A stretch of 64,000 nt of DNA, taken from NCBI GenBank assembly GCA_001599815.1, contig BCIA01000005.1:1095088-1159087 (forward strand), read 5' to 3'. The translations under genes were made by a program, and so were the position numbers. The DNA is from Furcasterigmium furcatum. Lineage: Eukaryota > Ascomycota > Sordariomycetes > Glomerellales > Plectosphaerellaceae. Under the pieces are notes generated by a model, which worked only from the letters and a program-made list of their open reading frames with translations, was not told where the DNA came from and ran no database searches. How positions within the stretch are numbered: position 1 is the first letter of the stretch; each line of letters starts with the position of its first letter. Shown here one piece after another: positions 1-10,672 of the stretch.

Positions 1-46
1 TCATTGCACCGACCGCGAACTCCATCTCGTTCACCCACTGCCCATC

Positions 47-1489
47 ATGGGCCGGACATACGTCAAGGGCAATAACTTGCTTCAGATCCACGTTGAAGCC
101 CCGACTTTCTCGCCTGGTGACACAATCATCGGATTTGTCTCCCGCAAGGTGCCGACAGTGAGCACCCGTGCCACACTCAGAATCACCCTCTGCGGCCGGA
201 CGAAATCGAAGATCGTCATCAGCCGCGGCAACAACAATCGCAGCTATTACCGTGGACGATTCAATGTCATTGACGAAAACGCGTTCGCGCAGAAGATATT
301 CGATGGGCCTGTTCACATCGTCGGTACCCCCGGGGGCGTCCAGGAACCTGCGATGTGGCCCTTCGCCATCGATCTTCCCACCCACTGCAACCCGCGAACC
401 CTAGCCAACGCGGCTAAGCAGGAGGAGAGCTACCTTCCCCTCGATGCCGCTAACGTCACGACTCACCCTCTCCCCGACTCCTTCTTCATGGAACATAATG
501 GCTTCAGCTCTAACAGGGAGGGCTTCGTGGAATACTTCCTCAAGGCAAACCTGACATACATACACCAGGGCTCCAGTCACAACCACGAGGCATTTCTTCC
601 CATCGACATCAGATCAATCAGTACCGAACCACCCATTGCCGATTTTAAGCTGCGGCGCCATCGCGTCTTCGGCATGGCATCCTCATTCAAATTGCTTCCC
701 GGCATGGAGGAAGCCGAGCTATCTTTCTCCCAAAAGCGTCAGCAACTCTTCGGCTCAGACAAAGTACCCAGAATCGGTGGGCATATGGAGATCGACGTCC
801 CCCGGCGTGTGCAGCTAGACAACCCGAATCCAGTGCATATCCAGCTGCGATTCGTGCCCGACACCAAAGCAACAAGCAGCGGGCTCCGCGGTATCCCAGC
901 CAAGATCACCCTCGTCTCGATGCATATGATCATCACTTCGAAAACTGAGGTCCGTTGTGACGGAACTTTCAGCCCCCACGAGGCTAGCGACGAGGAGGAG
1001 ACACAGCTCCGCGTGTGGCCTCCCCCGGGGCGGAACACCGGCGAATCTCTGTACATCCCCTGCACGGATGAGTGGCCACACATCGACGTCGGGGGAAAGG
1101 TTGGCTTCAGAATCCACAGCGCCGTGGGCAACCACAGAAGGCTTCATCCGGACTTCACAACATACAACATCAAGCACTCGCACGATGTCAGAGTTAACAT
1201 CGTCATCGCGATAGCTGACAAGGAGATCAAGATGGGAGCCTTCAGCAGCTTACAGATTCTGCCACGGAGCCAGGATGCTGCGGGGAGCGCGTCAGTAGCC
1301 CAGCCGGCGGCTTTGGCAGAAACCAGACTAGAGGAAGATGTACCACCACCGCCTTTCCAGGGCAGATCAGAGTCGTGGATTCACCCGCCTGCCGAGGGAG
1401 ATGCACCGCCGACTTTTGCGCAAGTTGAGAAGGAGGATATGGTGAGGCAGAAGAGCAAGCGTGATAACATGGCATCGAAGGAAGAATGA
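47..1489 (+). CDS. Arrestin-like N-terminal domain protein
   Basis: Intronless gene of 480 residues. The first ~200 residues carry the beta-sandwich pattern of the arrestin_N family, with an early 'GDTIIGFVSRKV' strand and a later 'MWPFAIDLP' segment. In fungi such proteins usually act as adaptors linking membrane transporters to Rsp5/HulA-type ubiquitin ligases (family knowledge). The C-terminal tail is rich in proline and acidic residues and has 'PPPPF' and 'APPTF', but I see no canonical PPxY motif, so ligase docking would have to be indirect or degenerate. Only 46 bp lie upstream in the window, so the promoter is mostly missing. It converges on the SH3-like gene, with a repeat array between them. 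The family call is firm; the partner is unknown. Confidence 0.8.
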   Translation: MGRTYVKGNNLLQIHVEAPTFSPGDTIIGFVSRKVPTVSTRATLRITLCGRTKSKIVISRGNNNRSYYRGRFNVIDENAFAQKIFDGPVHIVGTPGGVQEPAMWPFAIDLPTHCNPRTLANAAKQEESYLPLDAANVTTHPLPDSFFMEHNGFSSNREGFVEYFLKANLTYIHQGSSHNHEAFLPIDIRSISTEPPIADFKLRRHRVFGMASSFKLLPGMEEAELSFSQKRQQLFGSDKVPRIGGHMEIDVPRRVQLDNPNPVHIQLRFVPDTKATSSGLRGIPAKITLVSMHMIITSKTEVRCDGTFSPHEASDEEETQLRVWPPPGRNTGESLYIPCTDEWPHIDVGGKVGFRIHSAVGNHRRLHPDFTTYNIKHSHDVRVNIVIAIADKEIKMGAFSSLQILPRSQDAAGSASVAQPAALAETRLEEDVPPPPFQGRSESWIHPPAEGDAPPTFAQVEKEDMVRQKSKRDNMASKEE

Positions 1490-1580
1490 TGGCGGAGGAG
1501 ATAGGGATTCAATGGTTCTATAAAGGTGGAATGAAGTGTAAATGCTCTAGACTTCTCTGCGATCCTCATAATGCAGTCGT

Positions 1581-4355
1581 GAGTTCCACCAAGGTCCATC
1601 CTCGAAGCCAATCTGTTGGCGTTTGGGCGTTGGAGGGGAGGGCGGTGACGTAGTCTGGTAGGAGGGCGCCCGAATACATGGCAGCTTTCCAACGGATTCC
1701 CAACTCTGCTTGGAATCACGCCTCAATGGAAGCCTATCGGACACAGAAATGCGGGAAACTCCTCCCGTGGCAGATCTGGGGCATAAACGACATGACTTCG
1801 AGGTCGATCGTCAGAGCGGTTTGGGGGCAGACTGGCCGTCTTATCTCATTTACATAGTTCTAATAGATAGATGTCGGTTACTACTAGCAATGCAACTACA
1901 TGGAATTCAATTCCAGACATTCTTCGAGGTCCCTCCTCAGAACAACCCTTCTTGGACAGAGTCCCCAAGTACGAGCCGCACTTTTCGCGGCGCTGACACC
2001 TCACCACCAATCTGGCGAGGCACCTTAGTAGTGGGGGCCTAAGGCTTCTGGCAACGGCCCGGGGACTCGTGAAATTCTGAAGGTACGGACCTACTACATG
2101 CAATTCAAGTCTAAAAATTGACAGAGGTCAATGCTTGGGGCCATTCTACTGACAGAGATGCCAAGCGCGTGGACGCCGGCCAAGGGGCTAGGTCGAGCAT
2201 GGAACTCCAGTCCAAATTCAACGGTGACATCATCGGTGCGGAACTACATGGAATGCAAGTCTCAAAACTTTCGGGCTCCATCATCCGAGTGATTTCATTG
2301 GAGGATGAGGCTGTGTCGTACCGAGACATTTTTATTTGGGATGGGTGTACCCTGGCTTTTCTGAACGGCATGGCATGCAAGTGAAGCCACATATTGCTGC
2401 AAGCGACTCGAGTGGACAGAGCTGGACGTTAAGGGCGCCGTAACCCGGGTCATCTGGGAACATGACGACATGGAATTTTGGTTTAGAAATTCACAGAGGT
2501 CCATCATTGGAGAGATTTTATTGGCTAGAACGGTGCACAGCCCAACGCTGATTGGGTGCCTCACTATCCTAGGCACTACATGGAGTTCAAGTCCAGAAAT
2601 TTTAGAGGTTCATCATCAGAGGCAATCCATTGGAGACAGCTGACCAGGGTGGCTGTCTCGTACTTGTACTCTACAATTCCAGCGTCACGGCTATCTTGAT
2701 GTTCATGATGGGTACTCCATGCAATTCAAGCTAGAAATTCCTGTCCATCCTCGGAGCGATTCTACCACAAGATCACTACCTGACAATGCACGCCGAAGAT
2801 AAGGTGCTGCCTTAGCCTGTACATTTACTGAGTCGATCGGGAAGACTTCGTTAGACTTCCGGCATCCATGAGAAAAGCGGCCACCCAGGTCGCCTGGTGT
2901 CTTGTCACGAATGTGATGGTTGTGTCCTCCCCAAATTCCAAACTACATGGACATCAAGCCGAAATATTTTTGGGAGGTCTATCCAACGAGGCATCCTATT
3001 AGACGGGGCCGATTTTCAAGGCAACCTGGCAGCTTTGACATGGATTGGATGGATCTGCCTATTATGCTCTGCAGCTCTCTAAACGGCACGCAATCCATGT
3101 CGAGAAATTCTTAAACGTCCATCCTGAGAGCGATTTTATTGGACTGCCCCACCGGCCGGTGTCATGAATACTCATCGATGGATGCAGAAGGAGGGATGCC
3201 CGGAATACAGTCGCTCATTGGACGACTGTCTTCTGATTCCCGTTTAGTCTCAAAGAATTGAGGGTCCTTACCTCCCCCTACCTGCATGCCCCTACTACAT
3301 GCAATTGAAGCTCAACAATTCTTTGAGGTCCATACTTGGACTCATTCTATTGGTTAGTCACACCAGAAGCAATCGGGTGTACCTGCTCTGCCCTGCAGGC
3401 TGTCATGAGGGTGCGTTCAGTGGGAAGCAAGTCCAGATTTCTTACAGGTCCATCCTCGGAGACGTGCTAATGTATAAATTGAGTACCTGGTAATGCAGGC
3501 CGATGGCACAAGATATTTTCGCCCGGAAATATATAGGTCTATCTAGAAGACACCATTGGATTTCGCTGATCCGTTGGTAGTACCTGGCGGCGGCCAAACT
3601 CGCTGGTTGTGCTGCTGCCATGGATGGTCCGCATGAAAGCGTGGTTGCCTCCTTGGTCCACCCACTAACACCTTGCCCAAGAAGGCGAACAGGTCAACTA
3701 CATGTAATTCAAGTCTAGAATTCATTGAGGTCCATCATCCGAGGAATACTATTGGATCCATGGATATAGATGTAACCAGGGTAGGTTGGTGAGTGTCGGT
3801 AAGTGTAACTACCTGCAATTCAGGTCGAGAGACTCTCAGAGGTCTATCCCCAGCGTAATTCTGGGGCGCCGACTCCACTAACGTCGGGAAACGGTCCCGG
3901 CCCGGGGTTCCCAGCCGCCCACTAAGGCCTCCGGCCCCTAACACAGGGCCTCCAACTACGTACAATCCACGTCGAGAAATTGTAGGACGTCCACCCTCAG
4001 AGCGATTCTATTGGACTGTCCCACCGGTGTCTTGTCACGGATGGTTGACGTGGGCCGCGAAGCATCAGGCTACTACATGCAATCCAAGTCCAGAAATTCT
4101 TGGAGGCCCTTCCTTGAGGGAGCTTCATTGGACAGGGCGCCCTACTACCAATGAAGAATCGACTTCTTCGACTTCGCCACTGAGCTGCCTTGCATCTATG
4201 CCTTGCATCTATCCAATTGAAATCCAGAAAGTCCTCGAGGTCCGTCCTCGCAGGCTCTTTATTGGCCCGAGTATGGGTTTTAGGATGTGGAACTACGCGC
4301 AATCCAAGTCCAGAAATTCTTCGAGGTCCATCCTCGGAGGCTCTGCATTGGTCAG
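1581..4355 (+). repeat. Degenerate interspersed repeat array, 17 copies of a ~60 bp element
   Basis: A diverged element recurs through the convergent intergenic space. Its left half reads about ACTACATGCAATTCAAGTCC, followed by AGAAATTC; its right half reads about GAGGTCCATCCTCGGAG, followed by CGATTCTATTGGAC. Copies lie near 1581 (right half only), 1893, 2091, 2242, 2465, 2574, 2712, 2941, 3086, 3292, 3424, 3696, 3807, 3953, 4071, 4205 and 4291. All are in the same orientation. Starts are 86-310 bp apart, often 110-150, with some gaps near twice that, as if copies were lost. Some linkers are also related: 'CCACCGG..GTGTC' occurs near 3157 and 4021, and 'CTTGTCACG' near 2901 and 4031. The last copy ends seven bases from the stop codon of the SH3-like gene. 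Confidence 0.8.
4139..4190 (-). pseudogene. Duplicated tail of the neighbouring SH3-like gene inside the repeat array
   Basis: Read on the minus strand this segment encodes SSVAKSKKSILHW followed by TAG. The functional gene ends, at 4362-4402, with SSVTKSKKSILPW and TAG. The similarity covers the last ~13 codons and the stop, and then runs into an array element on the plus-strand left side, in the same arrangement as at the real gene end. It is therefore a small decayed copy of the 3' end of the gene and shows that at least one array unit arose by tandem duplication across the gene's terminus. No upstream coding sequence is present here. Confidence 0.75.
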
Positions 4356-4361
4356 AGCGCA

Positions 4362-6978
4362 CTACCACGGAAGAATGGACTTCTTCGACTTTGTCACCGA
4401 GCTGCTCGCCGAATCTAGCGCCGCATCCTTGACCGAATCCATCTTGATATGCGAGCTCGGGAAGATCCCGAACTTGCCCTTCTTATTCGTCCCAATCCAA
4501 TACCACGCATCCGGATCATCCCCTGCGAGAAAAAGGTCAGTCAGCAACACTCCTCAAACGTCAGAAAAGAAAGGGCCAACTCACACTCAAGGTTACTGAT
4601 CGTCTCCCCCTTCTCCAGCCCAAGCCACCCCGTCCCCGCGCCCCCGCGCATATCCCACTTCCACCTCGTCACGCACGACCGCCGACTCACCGGCGCGGCC
4701 TGGCTCGCCATCTTCCCCCTCCGCGGGGCGTCCAGCTGCGCGGACCGCGCAGGGAACGCGCCGAAGTCCCCGTCGTGCCACCCCGTGCACCACTTGCCGC
4801 CCCACTGCTCGGGGAACTCGATGCCCACGATGCGCGCGCCGCAGAAGAACTCGAGCACGGGTATCGTCGTCGTCTTCTCCGGCCGCTCGAGCGGCTTCTC
4901 CCCCGGCAGCTGCACGTGGTCCTTGACGGCCGTCATGGACGGGAGCAGCGTGACCTTGGCCATGTCGGCCTCGGGCGGGCCGCCGGGCGCCGCGGGCGGG
5001 GAGGGGAAGTGCAGGTCGAAGTCGTTCGCGGAGAGGTCCTCGGGGGAGAGCGTGCCGTAGAGGACCGCGAGGCCGGGGAGGTCCGGGAGCGGCTGCGGGT
5101 GCCGGGCGACGTGGCGGAGGAGCTGGGCCGCGGAGGCGAAGACGGTCGCGTCGCCCTCGCGGGGGGTCAGGCCCGTCTGCGCGCAGAAGGGGCAGCCGAA
5201 GTATGCCTTTGTCATGATGGTTGTCGGGAGGTGGGTTTTGTAGAGGAATCGCCTGCGGTACCGCATGCCGTGGGACTGGAGAGTCGCGATGGCTGGGAGA
5301 AGTCAAGTCAGCGAGAAGACGTCAAACACCACCGCACAGGTAAGTCGACTTACGGTCCTTGTCCAGGTCCTGCTCCAGCTGGGCATACTTGTGCGAGAAC
5401 TCGCAGCGCGTGCACTGCGCCATGGGCTCCTGGAAGCGCGCGTTCGACGCGGAATACATGCCCCCGTTGCCCATCCCCCCGGTGAACTCGGCGATTTCAG
5501 CGGACTTGCCGGCGCCGCCGAGCTTCTTGACGCCCTCGCCCGGCCCGCTCTCCTTGAAGAGGATGGCGCCCTTGCAGAAGCCCTTCATGGTGATAAAGGT
5601 GCTCTCGACGCCGAGGGACATGTCGACGCGCCGCCAGGAGGGATAACCCGTGGCGCTCGTGTCGTGGGTCGTCGCGGTGTGTGTCGATTGCCACTCCTCC
5701 ACCAACATCAGTCCGCTCTGCTGCTCGGCGAGGTTCATGATGTTCTTCTCCCGCAGCTCGCCCTGCTTCTGGATCGAGGAGGACCGCGGTATGGTATTAT
5801 TGAAGGCCGTGTTCGAGTGGCGGGTCGGCGAGGTGTAGCTCGTGGCATTCGAGAAGGCAGAGGTTCGGTTGCTATTCGAGTGATGCGGGCTGGTGGCGTC
5901 GAAGTTGGAGCTCTGCCGGTCTGAGCTCGTCGCCGTGAATCGCCGGTCGTTGTACATGGTCGGGCTGTCGTGGTATGGCTCCTGGTCGAGGAACGTTGTC
6001 TGCAGCGGCGCGGCGGTGTACTTCTTCTCCGCTGGTATTCTCAGCGTGTCGGCGAGCCTCATCCTGTCCATGTCATCCCTGACCAGCTCCGTGTGAGACT
6101 GCCGGTGCGTCAGCTGCGGTATCCGGTTGTGGAGGCCAAAGTCGAATTTGCCAGAGTCGCTGTCGCTGAGCCTCTGCCCTGGCTGGGGACTGGGAGGCGG
6201 TCGCAAGGGCGTAGGCCTGTATTCCTGTGTTGACGTCGGACTGGGGAGTCCGTTGTGGCCAGCCGACCCCGATCTTGACCTGCCCAGCTTTGGCATCGTC
6301 TTGGGCCATTGGGATGCCGGTGGGCGCTCTCTGCCCTGAGTTGAGGGTCGAACATTCGACTGAACGGAAGAGTGCTTGGATGACCGGGACTCTGGCCTCA
6401 CAGCCGGCGCATTAGGAGGCAAGGGTGGCAGAGGCGGGAATGCCGTTGGCCGTGGCGCTGGCGGAGGCATCGTCGGCGTCTCTACCTTGGGCGTGACCGG
6501 CTCAGCCATGATCTTCCGAATGGACTCCATGACGAGCAGCGCGAGCGCCTTGGTCGCAGTCTGTAGCTCGCTGAACTTTTCCGGGTCGAACGAATCAATC
6601 TCGATGTAATCGTCAAAGTCGTAAAGCATACTGTCGAGGGCTCGCTGCCTCTCGAGGATCTCCCCTGTCGGGCGGGATGTTCGTCAGTACGGCCACATCA
6701 GATGGTCACGCGACAGCGAGTCGCCCGGCCTACGTACCGTTCTGAACCATCAACTGCTTGACCGCATCGTAGAACTCGGCGTCGCGGTTCTCCAGCAGCG
6801 GCCGGAGCCTCTTGTTCGCCCTCTCGCCCTCCTTGACCAGCGACTGGCCGGCCTTCAGCATCCGCCATCCCACCTCCTCGTCCTCGTCCGCCACATCCTC
6901 GGCCTGCGTGATGGCGTCGTTCCCGCGTTCGACAACCTCTCGAAAGATGCGAGTGACGAGCTCTTCGGCAGCTGCCAT
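4362..6978 (-). CDS. Protein with two SH3-like folds and paired CxxC motifs
   Basis: Four exons, 6978-6738, 6664-5354, 5292-4585 and 4522-4362, give 806 residues. Introns are 73, 61 and 62 bp. Residues 1-135 are helical and acidic. A long low-complexity Pro/Ser/Thr region follows (about 140-380). CxxC pairs sit near 498/501 and 551/554 and could bind zinc. Two SH3-like stretches come at the end: about 665-705 (W.TGWHDGDFGAFPA) and about 725-785, where the last intron interrupts the fold (LEKGETISNLEW / DDPDAWYWIGTNKKGKFGIFPSSHI). This build suggests a scaffold that binds Pro-rich ligands, perhaps in actin or signalling; the exact role is unknown. Start chosen at the first ATG of the conserved helical region. 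The repeat array begins right after its stop. Confidence 0.75.
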
Positions 6979-8826
6979 GTCGCGTGCTCGGGCTCTCCAA
7001 ATAGATCAATGCGTGCGCCGTTGAATAATCCAGTTGCGCCGGCGCGACGACCGTGCGGGCGAGTTGCGCGGATTGGAGCCCTGTCCTGGTAGAAACCGAC
7101 TGGGTGGTGATCGGCACTCTGATCGCGGGGTCGAGGGTATCGGTGCGTAATCCCAACAGAAATCAGAATCGAGCGCGCAGAATGATGACAGTCGTCCGTG
7201 TATGCTGCCCTGGTACAGTCCGTAGATCTACAATCGCACGAGCAAGGAAGAGCAAGAACGCAGAAGACACGACATCACGGAAGACACCATGCGCCCCCTC
7301 CTTGATCGTCGGGGTAGAGCACGAAATAAAGCGCCAGCCAGCCCAAATCCCCCTTCACCTGACAGCTTGGCAGAGCACTACATTCCGTAGTGTAAGCCCT
7401 AGCTCCAACGGAAGCTGGCTCGAGCGACCAACGGCATGGCAACCCATGGCCAAGGGGCCGTGATGGTGTCCAGCGGACGGAGACCTTGCCGTTCTGCGAG
7501 CCATGGCTGGAGGGCAAGGCAGTTCTCGGCGCTTCAGGTATGCATCTGGAAGGTGAGAGGCGGGAAATAGACCGAGCCGAGGCGTCCCAGGCGTGTTCCC
7601 GCCGCCTTGGGGGCGCCAGTGGCTGGCGGGAAGATTGCGAGATAACACCTCGCGACGGCAACCTGGCCAATGGCACCGGTGCTGGTCCCAGGATCATCGA
7701 CAGGCTGAACCGCGATCCAGGGATGGGCGGATGGGGTGATGGGAGCCCTGGCGACCGTCATGGCGAAGATGCGCGTGTTGGCGGCGCGGACTCAGGGGTT
7801 AGCCCCGGCGGAAATTCAGGGGGGCCCGGAGGCGATACCCTGGCGGCCCCTCCTCCTCTCCGCGCCGCCCAACGGCTTCTGGAAAGATAATTATCGGCCG
7901 GTCATTTTCTCTGCCCACAAAGGGCCGGGCGCATATGAAGAGGTGGTCATCCAACGAGCCAGGAGAATCGCATGTCAGGTCGCGCCAGCTCCCACCCGGA
8001 AAGGTGGTTATATCGGCGCAGGTATTGCCCCCCCGACAGGGCAAAGGAGATGGGCTCGATGTCGAACTGCACTCTCAGGGTCTTTACTGGCCACGTCCAG
8101 CTCCCCGCCCTTATCGAATGATGTGGACAGCTCCGCTGAACTAGTTCTTTACCCCGGCTTCCCACCACGCCGTGGCCCTGCTTATCCCTGCTAGCTGGCG
8201 AACTTGATAGCACCCTGGAAGCCAGGATGCCAAATGCGATCTAACGCGAGACGGCGCCTTTTGTCAATTCCGCCATCGGAGCCTTGTTGGACGACGATAC
8301 CCGAGACATTGGCCGTTGAAGAGGGGGGAGATGCGCTGGAGCGGTGTAGAGGGCCAAAAGGAAGGCCGTGGAGTGTATCAGTATCAAGCGCTTCGGCAGA
8401 GAAGGCTGGGTTGGCTCTGGGCTCCTGATGCTCTCCATGAAGATCTTCACTGTGAAATTCACTGGCAACACCCGTCGACTTGTTCCCAGACATCCCCAGA
8501 TCTGTCACGCCAGCGTCACAACCAGGGATACGACGCTCCCACAGCCGGCCGAGTCAGTATTGTCTTGGCCACCGACATTCTGCAAGCCACCGTTGCTTTC
8601 CATTTGACACTACCAACGCTAATCCTGCCGAACGATCCTGTGCCGCTCTCTCGGCTCGCCATTATTATCGGCAGCACTGGCAGAAAGACGCCAAGCATTC
8701 TGCACGCCGCCGCTCATCCCGCTCCCCTCCCCCTCCCCTGCCTCCTCCCTGTGAACGCCACACTGGTCTGGCCTTCTGTGGCCTCCCGGTAATTACCCCA
8801 AGGCATACGAGAGGCACAGCACTCGC
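6979..8826. other. Intergenic region, no gene recognised
   Basis: This stretch lies upstream of the SH3-like gene and downstream of the erythromycin-esterase family gene. Open frames are short, overlap on both strands and lack any family similarity I can recognise. It is GC-rich at 7.5-8.1 kb. It holds at least the promoter of the SH3-like gene. Confidence 0.6.
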
Positions 8827-10282
8827 TCACAGCCCGAACGGCCAGGTCTCGTCGTACTCGACGTCCCCATGCGGCTGGTGAACCTCCATCGCGGCCACAT
8901 GCCTCGTCTCGTCGAACCAGACATACCCGTCATACTGCTTCGGCAGCACCGCCACCGAATAGTGCGACTGCCTCTCCGTGTCTGGCCGGTAGATGACGCC
9001 GATGAACCGCTGCAGCCTCGGCCTCATCAGCTCCCGCCGCAGCTCCTCGTCGCAATGCCCCTCCCGCAGGTCCAGCGCGAAGTTCCTCACCCCGACCTCG
9101 TGCATCAGCGCCTCGCAGCTCCCCGGCATCCCCGGCCGGACCTTCATCACGCGCATGTCCCCATCCCACCGGTCCGCCGCCGCCACCGTGCCCCCGTACC
9201 CCCCACACCCGATGATCCGCGCCTCCTCCCCGAACGTCTGCTTGCACAGCTGCCCGATGTTGAGCTCGCCGCGCGCGCTGCCCATGTCCGTCCCGCGCGC
9301 GTCGCCGACGTGGCTGTTGTGCGCCCACACGATGGCCTTTGCGTGCGGCGAGCGGTGCTTGAGCAGCCGCCCCAGCGTCTGGAACATGTGCGTGTCGCGG
9401 AGGTTCCACGATTCGTCGCGCGTCAGGTACATGGCCTTGTAGTAGTTCTCGGCGTCTGGGGATTGTCAGCGTGCGCATGGAGGTCAAGACCATGGTGACC
9501 GTACCGATGACGAGCCGGGCGTTCTGCTCGCCGCTGTGGAACTCCTCGCCGTCCCAGTGGACGGTGGTGTACTCGAGGCGCTTGCCGAGGAAGTCCTTAA
9601 GCATCTCGATGACCTCCTTCTCATACCCCTCGAACCCGGCCGTGAGGGCCTCGAGCCCGTACTCGTGGGGATCCCCCGCCCACACCATCAGCTTGCCGTA
9701 CCGCTTCCTCGCCCGCTCGGCCATCTCGGGGTCGATCTGCTCCAGATACTGGATGACGGCCTCCATGGACCTGTTCAGCGAGTACAGGTCCAGCCCGTAG
9801 AACCCCACGGCGTCGGGATCGTGCACCTTGCGGCCCTCGTTGTACTTCCGCAGCCACTCCACGAACGACTGCACCTCCTGGTTCCGCCACATCCAGGTCG
9901 GGAACTGCAGGAACGCCGCCGACCGGCCATCCTTCTCCGCGTCGCCCTGCGGCTGCACGCTGGCCTTGGGCCCCGGGCGGCTCCGGACGTACCGGTCCAC
10001 CGCCTCGGCGTCCGGCCAGTCGGCCTCCACGGCGACGATGTTGAACCCGTGGTTCTCGATCATGTACTTGGTGATCTCCGCGCGGGCGGTGTAGAACTCG
10101 GACGTCCCGTGCGACGCGTCGCCGATGAGGAGGACCCTGCAGTCTCCGAAGCTGTCGAAATACTTGCCGAGGGTGTCCTTGCAGTCCGAGGCCGACTCGA
10201 AGGGGGTGACGTGCGCTCGGAGCAGCTCAGCAGCGCTGCGCGCCGGCCCGCCGTTCCCTTGGGTGTCTGGCTTTTGACTCAT
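8827..10282 (-). CDS. Erythromycin esterase (EreA/EreB-like) family protein
   Basis: Two exons, 10282-9505 and 9455-8827, with a 49 bp intron, give 468 residues. The junction restores 'LVIDAENYYKAMY', typical of the family. Key segments are IGDASHGTSEFY near residue 60, VAVEADWPDA, and WAHNSHVGDARGTD towards the C-terminus. In EreB the catalytic residues sit in GExxHG and WAHNxH; here the first Glu is Asp, a conservative change. The family includes macrolide esterases and many hydrolases of unknown substrate, so the activity is not assigned. No signal peptide is visible. An ATG at 10348 would add 22 residues, but it has a weak context (C at -3) compared with A at -3 for the chosen start. Confidence 0.8.
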
Positions 10283-10672
10283 CTTGGGTTCACTTGCAAT
10301 GAGGCTGTGAGAGCATCGTTGAGCCACTTGGATGACGGTGTGGTTCATGCGCCCGTGGTGAGAGACATCGAGGTTGTGAGTTCGGCAGTTGAGAGGACGT
10401 AATCATGAAATCACAGCAGCTGAACTCACCCCAATGTACGACATGTCACGGGCTCTCAACTTTAAAGAGCGATCGGTCGGCGTCAGTCTCCTTCGGGGTT
10501 CGGATGGTGTAATCCTGATATCATCCAAACATCGGACTACGACTAGACCACATCTGGATCCTTAGGAGAAAGACTCCCACGGCGGTTCATGCATGAGCCT
10601 GGAAGTTCATTTATTCATGTTTTAAATAAGAATGTGAACAGTTCCCGAGACGTCTGGGCTTATTGACAGGAC
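10283..10672. other. Intergenic, promoter side of the esterase-family gene
   Basis: About 390 bp between the start of the esterase-family gene and the stop of the metallophosphoesterase gene. It is moderately AT-rich at 10.5-10.64 kb. I see no additional gene. Confidence 0.5.

Noticed and set aside
1581..4355. CRISPR array interpretation of the repeat region
   Set aside because: Copies are diverged, spacing is irregular (86-310 bp), and the DNA is from a eukaryote with no cas genes.
4593..5306. Long alternative minus-strand frame over the SH3-like gene, rich in Arg/Pro/Ala
   Set aside because: It is a shifted frame of GC-rich coding sequence; the other frame gives the SH3-like fold and valid splice joins.
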